A stretch of 38,115 nucleotides of DNA. Origin: an uncultured Erysipelotrichaceae bacterium. GTDB lineage: Bacteria; Bacillota_I; Bacilli_A; Erysipelotrichales; Erysipelotrichaceae. The notes beneath the pieces were generated by a model. The model had not been told where the DNA came from. It made no database searches and saw nothing but the letters and a program-made list of their open reading frames with translations. How positions within the stretch are numbered: position 1 is the stretch's first letter; each line of letters begins with the position of its first letter. Shown one piece after another: positions 7,743 to 14,399 of the stretch. The stretch spans positions 1 to 38,115 of the forward strand of contig OMXQ01000016.1 in the NCBI GenBank assembly GCA_900315065.1. Reading direction: 5' to 3'. A program made the translations under genes and the position numbers.

Positions 7743-8567
7743 TCACCACACATTTCCTATATAGACATATTTCAGATGCTTTTCTGCAGTTTCTTTCAAC
7801 GTCTTCAGGGTTTCTACCGGGGTCATTGGCTGCGTGTAGTGATACCTTGGGAAATAGCGGGAAAGATGCAGCGGAATTTTATCAGACAAAGATGCCAGCC
7901 ACTTCGCTTCCTGGTCCATGAAGGCAATACTGTCATTCTTTTCAGGGATAACAAGCGTCGTTACTTCCAGATGGCACTTGTCATAAACAAAGGAAATCGT
8001 ATCTTTGACAAACTGAATATCTCCCTGCAGTTCTTTCTGATAGAAAGCAGCGTCACCCTTGAGATCAATATTCATGGCATCTACATACGGAATCAGTTCT
8101 GCCATGACCCGATGATTGATACAGCCGTTAGTGACAAGCACGATCTTTTTATTCTGCGGTTTCAGGATCTTTGCACAATCACGGATAAATTCCCAGCTGA
8201 TCAAAGGCTCGTTGTAAGTAAAGGCAAGACCGATGCTTTCCGGATGAGAAATTACAATGTCACACAATTCTTCAGCCGTAAAAGTCCGGTAATTGACCGT
8301 ATGTTCATCCGTCATGGAAATCATAGAATTCTGACAAAAAGGACAGGCAAGATTGCACCCGTAGCTACCGGCAGAAAGAATCAGAGAACCTGGCATAAAT
8401 CTTGCAAAAGGCTTTTTTTCGATCGGATCCATAGCAAGCGAAGTCAATCTTCCGTAATTATCACAGGTATTGATGCCATTCACATTTCTTCTTGCCCGGC
8501 AGAAACCTGTCTGCCCTTCTTTGAGATGACATTGATGCATGCATAAATCACAGATGACCTCAGACAT
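7743..8567 (-). CDS. amrS: AmmeMemoRadiSam system radical SAM enzyme AmrS
   Basis: This 274-residue radical SAM protein has the CxxxCxxC motif at C71, C75 and C78 (GCNLACPFCQN), which binds the catalytic 4Fe-4S cluster. The family's extra N-terminal four-Cys segment (C6, C9, C13, C23) is also present, with FTYNEPLISWEF and LVTNG further on. The start is set at 8567, where GAGG lies about 10 nt upstream, overlapping the end of the AmrB-AmrA gene by 8 nt. A longer frame exists but lies entirely within the upstream gene. The product of the family is unknown. Confidence 0.9.
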   Translation of the reverse strand: MSEVICDLCMHQCHLKEGQTGFCRARRNVNGINTCDNYGRLTSLAMDPIEKKPFARFMPGSLILSAGSYGCNLACPFCQNSMISMTDEHTVNYRTFTAEELCDIVISHPESIGLAFTYNEPLISWEFIRDCAKILKPQNKKIVLVTNGCINHRVMAELIPYVDAMNIDLKGDAAFYQKELQGDIQFVKDTISFVYDKCHLEVTTLVIPEKNDSIAFMDQEAKWLASLSDKIPLHLSRYFPRYHYTQPMTPVETLKTLKETAEKHLKYVYIGNVW

Positions 8568-9921
8568 GACGGACAACCTCAAATCTTTCCAGAATGACCT
8601 GATCACTATCCGGATCAATACCGCCTTTGGAACAGGCAATTTCGATCTGCTGATCAATTGTATCCACACCATCCAGGTCCGGTAACAGCAGCCCTCTTCT
8701 GCCGTCTTTAGTTGAACAGATAACACCATACTTTTTTACATCAAGCATCCTCTTATCCTGGATGCGTTCTGGTTTCTTCAGCACATCAACAGAGATGGAA
8801 AGATACGGCAGCTCTTCTTTTTCAACCGGCTGGAAACGCGGATCTTTCGAACAGGCAGAGATCGCATTATGAATAATTTCAAGTGAGATATTATCCTGTA
8901 ACGGATTGATTGTCCCGATGCAGCCCCGCAGCATATGATCTTTATGCAATGAAACAAAGACACCAGCCTTTTCACTTCTTTCCTGATCCGGCTGAATCAT
9001 TTCTTTCTTTGTGACCCATGCTTCTACACTTTTTCTGGCAAGTTTTACCAGATCGTCTGCTTTTTCTTCTTCCTCTCTTACCTTTTCCTTTTCTTTCTCC
9101 TCATACTGAGTCAGGAAGTGACGATCCGGATCCTTGCCGGCATCCTTTACTTCTGCAAAGCCATAGCCTACCCCAAATGGTGCTTCATGAGACCATTTTT
9201 CACAAGTTACTTTTCTGCCGTCAAAGGCACCTGCCATAATGGTGAAAGACCTGTGGCCGCATTCCATCGCTTTTTCAAGGAAGAGAGGATCATAGTCAAG
9301 CAGTTCATTGAAACGGCCGGAGGACATGGTTTCCATGATTTTCTGATCATAAACTGTTCCTTCCGGCTTTTCTCCATAGGAGGACCCAGGCTGGCAATGA
9401 GAAAGATCACCGCTGGCTATATAGACAGCTTTCCTGTTCAGCATATTGCATACTTTCTGCAGATACATACCCAGCTGATAATGCATAGGTAATGAAAAAC
9501 CGGATAAGGATATACGGACAAGTTTGTAGTCTTTATATCTCTGGTTGATGTAATAAAGCGGCACAATGGTTGCGTGGTCCAGGAATTTGTCACGGTCATA
9601 CTGGCTGCCGCATGGGAATTCACCAACAGTCTTTTCAAGTGTCTTTACGAATTCTTCGTCATACTCCACTTCCATCGAAACATCTGCCCGGAATCTGGAG
9701 AGATCTCCATAGGCTTTCTTACCGCCGGAGATATTGAACCAGTCTCTGTACAGAACTGCATGCGGACTCGATAAAAGAATTAATTCCGGTCTGATTTCAG
9801 CGATTCTGTCAGCTAATTTCAAATAACTGTCAACCGTTGGCTGACACTTGTGTTCTTCTCCTTTGCCTACTTCAGGAACAGCAATCGGGGGATGCGGTAC
9901 CATAAACCCATTTGTAATCAT
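8560..9921 (-). CDS. Fused AmmeMemoRadiSam protein B (MEMO-like) and A (AMMECR1)
   Basis: This 453-residue two-domain protein has a MEMO/class III extradiol-dioxygenase-like N-terminal half with PHPP (9-12), SSPHAV, DHATIVPLYYI and SGDLSH, which carry putative metal ligands. A charged Lys/Glu linker (about 275-295) leads to a C-terminal AMMECR1 domain with the hallmark LRGCIGT. Together with AmrS next door this completes the three-family set found in many bacteria and archaea, whose role is not established. The ATG at 9921 has GAAGGTG 6-8 nt upstream; an upstream in-frame GTG at 9930 is rejected because it overlaps that site. Confidence 0.9.
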   Translation of the reverse strand: MITNGFMVPHPPIAVPEVGKGEEHKCQPTVDSYLKLADRIAEIRPELILLSSPHAVLYRDWFNISGGKKAYGDLSRFRADVSMEVEYDEEFVKTLEKTVGEFPCGSQYDRDKFLDHATIVPLYYINQRYKDYKLVRISLSGFSLPMHYQLGMYLQKVCNMLNRKAVYIASGDLSHCQPGSSYGEKPEGTVYDQKIMETMSSGRFNELLDYDPLFLEKAMECGHRSFTIMAGAFDGRKVTCEKWSHEAPFGVGYGFAEVKDAGKDPDRHFLTQYEEKEKEKVREEEEKADDLVKLARKSVEAWVTKKEMIQPDQERSEKAGVFVSLHKDHMLRGCIGTINPLQDNISLEIIHNAISACSKDPRFQPVEKEELPYLSISVDVLKKPERIQDKRMLDVKKYGVICSTKDGRRGLLLPDLDGVDTIDQQIEIACSKGGIDPDSDQVILERFEVVRHV

Positions 9922-9941
9922 ACAAGTCACCTTCTGTCTGT

Positions 9942-9969
9942 ATTATAGCGGACATTGATCTGATATGAA
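9942..9969 (-). promoter_or_regulatory. Promoter of the amr-SGNH-GH78 operon
   Basis: On the minus strand TTCATA (9969-9964) and a perfect TATAAT (9947-9942) are separated by 16 nt. The predicted start is near 9935, giving a leader of about 14 nt that just includes the GAAGGTG ribosome binding site. Confidence 0.6.
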
Positions 9970-10064
9970 TATATTTGTGATCATTTGTGCCATTTGATCA
10001 ATCTTTGTAAATTATTGTATATATAATATGAAAGTATGAATTCTGATATATTTAAAATTAATAA

Positions 10065-10092
10065 TTGATACCTTGTGAAAAAGTTGTATGAT
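10065..10092 (+). promoter_or_regulatory. Promoter placing the start of transcription at an ATG
   Basis: TTGATA (10065-10070), a 16-nt spacer and TATGAT (10087-10092) form a good sigma-A-type promoter. The ATG of the next gene is at 10099, six nt beyond the -10, just where transcription would begin. No Shine-Dalgarno sequence is present. Confidence 0.6.
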
Positions 10093-10098
10093 TAATGT

Positions 10099-10515
10099 AT
10101 GGATGAAATCAAGTCATTGCAGGCTGAAATTACATCATTGATCAGCCAGAGAAATCTTTACAAGCAGAAGTACGAAGAACTTCAGGCAAAACACGACGCA
10201 GAGATCAGAGTCCTGAAAAGAGAAAGAGACAAATACAAGAAGACCTGCATCAAGTTTGCGGAACAGCTCCAGGACCTTACCAAGCACAATGCGCGCAATG
10301 CCGGCCGCAAAAAGTTCGACAAGAAATGGTCCGAAAGATACATGAAATTCAGTATTCTGATGGATCAGAACAAGTCCATGGAAGCCATTATGGAAGAGCT
10401 GGATATTTCCCGTGCGACCTATTTCCGTTTCAAGAAGGTTTATAAGAACGATCTCAAGTTCGACAAGCCGCAGGAACCAAAGAGTGAAAACTTATCATTA
10501 TTTGATGAGCAATAA
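10099..10515 (+). CDS. Coiled-coil plus helix-turn-helix protein, probably from a leaderless mRNA
   Basis: The product has 138 residues. Residues 1-66 form a highly charged coiled coil. Residues about 68-112 contain a resolvase/invertase-type helix-turn-helix (SMEAIMEELDISRATYFRFKK) after a basic NARNAGRKK segment. The C-terminal tail is polar and ends in LSLFDEQ. A DNA-binding regulator or small accessory protein is likely; the family was not recognised. The gene is alone on the plus strand, with its own promoter and terminator, between divergent amr and convergent hup. Confidence 0.8.
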   Translation: MDEIKSLQAEITSLISQRNLYKQKYEELQAKHDAEIRVLKRERDKYKKTCIKFAEQLQDLTKHNARNAGRKKFDKKWSERYMKFSILMDQNKSMEAIMEELDISRATYFRFKKVYKNDLKFDKPQEPKSENLSLFDEQ

Positions 10516-10534
10516 GGGCAATCTGCCCTTTTTT
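10515..10534 (+). terminator. Intrinsic terminator of the coiled-coil/HTH gene
   Basis: AGGGCA and TGCCCT form a stem with a 3-nt loop, followed by a T-run. It starts at the last base of the stop codon. Confidence 0.8.
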
Positions 10535-10555
10535 CTTTTGTCTCACTTTTCCAAC

Positions 10556-10586
10556 AAAAAAAGCAGACACATTGCTATGCCTGCTT
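10556..10586 (-). terminator. Intrinsic terminator of hup
   Basis: On the minus strand AAGCAG and CTGCTT form a stem followed by a run of seven T, 12 nt after the HU stop codon. Confidence 0.75.
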
Positions 10587-10598
10587 ATCACTGGATTC

Positions 10599-10880
10599 TT
10601 ACTTAACGAGATCCTTGAGAACCTTGGAAGCCTTGAAGCCTGGAACCTTTGTTTCAGGGATTTCAATAGATTCCTTAGTCTGAGGGTTGATACCTGTACG
10701 AGCAGCTCTTGTCTTGACTTCGAACTTGCCGAAACCTGTAATATCAACTCTGCCGCCGTCCTTCAGTGTATCTGCGATTGTATCGAAGACGAGGTCAACG
10801 ATTTCAGCGGCTTCCTTCTTTGTCAGGTTGTGCTTGTCAGCTACAACTTCACTCAAAGTTTTCTTATTTGTTAAATCCAT
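10599..10880 (-). CDS. hup: DNA-binding protein HU
   Basis: This 93-residue HU/IHF-family nucleoid protein has the standard layout: N-terminal helices (about 1-45), then GFGKFEVKTRAARTGINPQT forming the DNA-embracing beta arm, and a C-terminal helix ending in LKDLVK. It bends and compacts DNA as a dimer. GGAGG lies 7 nt before the ATG. A hairpin terminator follows. On the minus strand TATAAA near 10926 could be its -10. No clear terminator separates it from the DHH gene upstream, so some readthrough is possible. Confidence 0.97.
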   Translation of the reverse strand: MDLTNKKTLSEVVADKHNLTKKEAAEIVDLVFDTIADTLKDGGRVDITGFGKFEVKTRAARTGINPQTKESIEIPETKVPGFKASKVLKDLVK

Positions 10881-10971
10881 TTTTATTCCTCCATTTTATT
10901 CACAATAAGCACTTGGCTTACCAATTTATACTACTACACGAAAAGTTGCTTATCAATACTTGACAATTACT

Positions 10972-11910
10972 TTATTCTGCCCTTGAAATAAGGCTTTTTA
11001 ACAATTCCTGTACATCTGAACCAGTCAGATTCTTCACGCCGCTGGCTTGCGGATGGCCGCCTCCGTGGTACTTTTCAGCCAGATCATTGACAATCATTGT
11101 CTTGGCTCTCAGACTGCCGTCATAAAGCTGCCGGCCTTCTGATTCTTTCTCAGTAAAGACAGCCCAGGCCTGGAAATCCTTTACATGTCCCATTTCCGTA
11201 ACGTACTCACGGCACTGGGAAGCAGTCATGTGGTATTTCTGCTGGTCCTGGTGGGAGAAGATTACATAAGCAACCTTATTGTCAAGAACCTGGATCTTTG
11301 ATCTTGTAAAAGAAGAGAAAGCAAATTCTTCTTTTGTGCGGTCAAAGAGATCCCGGTTGATCTGTGCCAAGTCAAGTCCGAATCCAGCCAGATAGGCCCC
11401 TGCTTTGAGGCTTTCTGCAGTTGTATTGGACGTAGAATAGTTCAGCGTATCTGTCAATAAGCCGCAATAAAGAAATGTTGCAGTTTCCTTTGTAACAAGT
11501 TTTCCTGCCTGCTGGAAATAACCGGCAAGAATCTGACAGGTAGCAGCTGCTTTTGTATTGACAAATCTGGGATCGCCGAATGGTTCCCGATCCGGGTGAT
11601 GATCAATCTTGATAATCTGCCTTGCACTTGCAAAGCGCTTGTCATCCACTCTGTCCTGATTGGCAGTATCCAGTACAATGGCAAGGGACTTTTTTATTGT
11701 TTCATCATCCACAATATCGCTTTTCGGGAAAGGATACTGTTTTGTGGTCTCCGCACCTAGTGCATAGATTTTCTTGTCAGGATAATTGTCCTTCAGCCAG
11801 GTAAACAGGCCGAATTGTGAGCCCAATGCATCACAATCCGGGTGTTCATGCCGATATAAAGTAATGATATCTGCCTGTTCAATGGCAGAAGTCAATGTCT
11901 CAAAGTCCAT
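10972..11910 (-). CDS. nrnA: DHH/DHHA1 phosphoesterase (NrnA-like nanoRNase/pAp phosphatase)
   Basis: The product has 312 residues. The DHH domain shows RHEHPDCDALGS, a VLDTAN-type block and IDHHPDR; the C-terminal DHHA1 domain ends with GGGHPQASG. Family members degrade 2-5 nt RNA or pGpG and dephosphorylate pAp. Which of these this enzyme prefers cannot be told from sequence. The ATG at 11910 starts one nt after the ackA stop codon; an upstream GTG at 11940 lies within ackA and is less likely. It is the last gene of the smc-ftsY-ylxM-ackA run. Confidence 0.85.
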   Translation of the reverse strand: MDFETLTSAIEQADIITLYRHEHPDCDALGSQFGLFTWLKDNYPDKKIYALGAETTKQYPFPKSDIVDDETIKKSLAIVLDTANQDRVDDKRFASARQIIKIDHHPDREPFGDPRFVNTKAAATCQILAGYFQQAGKLVTKETATFLYCGLLTDTLNYSTSNTTAESLKAGAYLAGFGLDLAQINRDLFDRTKEEFAFSSFTRSKIQVLDNKVAYVIFSHQDQQKYHMTASQCREYVTEMGHVKDFQAWAVFTEKESEGRQLYDGSLRAKTMIVNDLAEKYHGGGHPQASGVKNLTGSDVQELLKSLISRAE

Positions 11911-11911
11911 A

Positions 11912-13108
11912 TTACAGACCAAGGAGTCTGACTGTATCACGAGCGATCACGAGCTCTTCGTTTGTCGGGATGACATAGACAGCAACCTTGGAATCCGGCT
12001 TGGAGATCAATGCTTCTACGCCATGTGTAGCAGCGTTCTTTTCATAGTCGATGGAAAGACCCATGCCTTCTTCCAGGTGTTTCAGAACTCTTTCTCTTGT
12101 ATGTGCATCGTTTTCACCAAGACCTGCTGTGAAGACCATAGCGTCAACATGACCCAGCTGCATTGCATAGCCGCCGACAACATTGATGACACGGTTTGTA
12201 TAAAGCTTTGTTGTAAGGATGGCTCTTTCATCGCCCTTTTCAACGGCAGCCTGGATATCACGGGCATCGGAAGAGATACCGGAAACGCCCAGCATGCCGG
12301 AACGCTTGTTCAGAATTGTATCCATTTCCTTTGGTGAAAGATTCAGCTTGTCCATCATGTAGAAGACAACTGTAGGATCGATATCACCGCATCTTGTGCC
12401 CATCATGATGCCGCCCAGAGGTGTCAGCCCCATGGATGTGTTGATAACCTTGCCGCCCTTGATGGCTGTAATGGAAGCACCGTTTCCAAGGTGGCATGTG
12501 ATCATATTCAGATCTTCAACCGGCTTGCCCATCAGTTCAGCAGCCCGTCTGTTGACATACCAGTGGGATGTACCGTGAGCGCCGTATCTTCTGATCTTGT
12601 ACTGTGTGTACCAGTCATATGGAACCGGGAACAGATAGGATTCCGGACCCATTGTCTGATGGAAAGCTGTATCGAAGACGAATACATGGCCGATATTCGG
12701 AAGAGCTTCCTTGAATGCCTTGTAGCAGACTAAGTGAGCCGGATTGTGCAGAGGAGCCAGTTCGCCGAGCTCATCTACCTTGGCAACAACATCGTCATCG
12801 ACGACAACAGACTGATCAAAATATGGACCGCCCTGGACAATACGATGACCTGCACCCTTGATTTCATCGAGAGATGCAACAATCTTTTCGTCTACCAGTG
12901 CCTTCAGAAGCAGTTCTACTGCAACCTTGTGGTTAGGAATCGGGAGCTTCTGGACCTTCTTTTCACCATTTACCTTGATGGTGAACTGACCCATGTCCTG
13001 TCCGATTCTTTCTGCCTGACCGCTGGTGAGAACCTTCTCAGACGGCATGTCAAACAACTGGAACTTCAAAGAAGATGAACCTGAATTAACTGCGATAACC
13101 TTACTCAT
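11912..13108 (-). CDS. ackA: Acetate kinase
   Basis: This 398-residue enzyme interconverts acetate plus ATP with acetyl phosphate, giving substrate-level ATP in fermentation. Seen: NSGSSSLKFQLF at the N-terminus, FDTAFHQTM, GTSHWYV, HLGNGASI and the C-terminal FTAGLGEND. AGGAGG lies 6-7 nt before the ATG. No pta is adjacent. It sits 9 nt downstream of ylxM and one nt before the DHH phosphoesterase gene, so it seems to be transcribed with the SMC/SRP genes, an unusual setting for a fermentation enzyme. Confidence 0.98.
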   Translation of the reverse strand: MSKVIAVNSGSSSLKFQLFDMPSEKVLTSGQAERIGQDMGQFTIKVNGEKKVQKLPIPNHKVAVELLLKALVDEKIVASLDEIKGAGHRIVQGGPYFDQSVVVDDDVVAKVDELGELAPLHNPAHLVCYKAFKEALPNIGHVFVFDTAFHQTMGPESYLFPVPYDWYTQYKIRRYGAHGTSHWYVNRRAAELMGKPVEDLNMITCHLGNGASITAIKGGKVINTSMGLTPLGGIMMGTRCGDIDPTVVFYMMDKLNLSPKEMDTILNKRSGMLGVSGISSDARDIQAAVEKGDERAILTTKLYTNRVINVVGGYAMQLGHVDAMVFTAGLGENDAHTRERVLKHLEEGMGLSIDYEKNAATHGVEALISKPDSKVAVYVIPTNEELVIARDTVRLLGL

Positions 13109-13117
13109 TTTTTCCTC

Positions 13118-13435
13118 CTAATCGATTTCGCTGTCGATGCATTGATCAATCAGTTTTCCAACTTCCGCGTCAGAGAGCTTACGGATTTTTTCGTAAAGAC
13201 CGAGGCGTTTCTGCCAGGAAACATATAAATGAAGCTTTCCTTCGTACTCTTCGAGTTCGCTGCGGATCCGCTTTACCGTATCATATACGGCCGCCCGCGA
13301 GATTCCTTCAAGCTCGGCAATTTCCTGCAGGGAAAGATCATCACGATAATAATACGAGCTGATCCGCTGCTGTTTATCAGTCAGCAGACACCCGTAGAAA
13401 TCCAGCAGATTGTTGAGATAGATTTTATTCTCCAT
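13118..13435 (-). CDS. ylxM: YlxM family SRP-associated HTH protein
   Basis: This 105-residue protein of the YlxM/p13 family has a helix-turn-helix, LSLQEIAELEGISRAAVYDTVKRI (about 34-57), at its centre. In Firmicutes ylxM lies with ftsY/ffh and has been implicated in signal recognition particle function. The start overlaps the end of ftsY by 11 nt, which implies translational coupling. Confidence 0.92.
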   Translation of the reverse strand: MENKIYLNNLLDFYGCLLTDKQQRISSYYYRDDLSLQEIAELEGISRAAVYDTVKRIRSELEEYEGKLHLYVSWQKRLGLYEKIRKLSDAEVGKLIDQCIDSEID

Positions 13436-14399
13436 CTTTGTTCAATCCTTCGGAAATACTATACAGATAGGAATCGAGATCAAACGGACGCAGATCGCCC
13501 GGCTGCTCGCCAAGACCTATGTAATAAACCGGCAAATGCAGCTTGTGCTTGATGGCAAGGACAATGCCGCCTTTGGCGGTGCCGTCCATCTTGGTCAGAA
13601 TAATTCCTGTCAGGGTTGTGCTTTCATTGAATACCTGTGCCTGGGAAAGACCGTTCTGTCCCGTTGTAGCATCCAGTACAAGCCATGTGTTATGCGGTGC
13701 ATTTTCAATTTCTCTGGCTGTGACTCTGTTCATCTTTGCCAGCTCATTCATCAGATTTGTCTTGTTCTGCAGTCTGCCTGCAGTATCACAAATTAATATA
13801 TCAGTCTGATGCTCTTTTGCATACCGGCACCCGTCTACAATTGCTGCACTCGGGTCACCGTTTTCTCTGCCTTTGACAGTAGGAATCTGCAGTCTCTCGC
13901 CCCATTCAGCCAGCTGCTCAATCGCACCAGCTCTGAAGGTGTCTGCTGCTGTAAAAGCAACGCTCTTCCCTTCCTGCTGGTACATACTTGCAAGCTTTGC
14001 GGCAGTCGTTGTCTTGCCGGAACCATTCACACCTTCTAAGAAGATGACAGTAGGTCCGTTTTCATTGAAGACAATCGGCGCATCCGGATATTCTTCATAG
14101 ATTTCCTTCATGATTTCGATCAGCAGGTTCATGGCCCACTTGAAAGAAATCGTCGGATAGTCCTTTCCTCTTTCTTTCAGCTTGTCACAGATCAGATCAG
14201 CAGTTTCAATACCGACATCGCTTTCCAGAAGAATTATTGTCAGCTCTTCCAGAAAATGATCGGAAATACCGTCAAAATCTTTTTCTAATGTACTCAGACG
14301 TTGGCCGAACTGCTGTCTGCTTTTTGCAAAACCGGACAGATACTGGGCCTTGTCTTTTTTACCGGAAAAAGCTTCTTTCAATTTATCAAGAAAACTCAT
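13425..14399 (-). CDS. ftsY: Signal recognition particle receptor FtsY
   Basis: This 324-residue SRP receptor GTPase docks SRP-ribosome complexes at the membrane. The NG domain is complete, with GVNGSGKT (P-loop, 123-130), DTAGR and TKMDGTAKGG. The acidic A domain is very short (the first ~25 residues, largely basic), as in many Firmicutes. The ATG overlaps the smc stop codon by 4 nt. Confidence 0.97.
   Translation of the reverse strand: MSFLDKLKEAFSGKKDKAQYLSGFAKSRQQFGQRLSTLEKDFDGISDHFLEELTIILLESDVGIETADLICDKLKERGKDYPTISFKWAMNLLIEIMKEIYEEYPDAPIVFNENGPTVIFLEGVNGSGKTTTAAKLASMYQQEGKSVAFTAADTFRAGAIEQLAEWGERLQIPTVKGRENGDPSAAIVDGCRYAKEHQTDILICDTAGRLQNKTNLMNELAKMNRVTAREIENAPHNTWLVLDATTGQNGLSQAQVFNESTTLTGIILTKMDGTAKGGIVLAIKHKLHLPVYYIGLGEQPGDLRPFDLDSYLYSISEGLNKDGE

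Noticed and set aside
7776-8546. A 256-codon plus-strand frame opposite amrS
   Set aside because: It is antisense to the radical SAM gene whose Cys motifs are clear; the frame is a by-product of codon use.
8568-8729. Longer AmrS frame with 54 extra N-terminal residues
   Set aside because: The extension lies wholly inside the AmrB-AmrA gene, lacks a ribosome binding site, and the family begins at the Cys-rich segment after 8567.
10881-10971. Terminator between the DHH phosphoesterase gene and hup
   Set aside because: No hairpin with a T-run was found in this gap; only AT-rich sequence with a possible -10 for hup.
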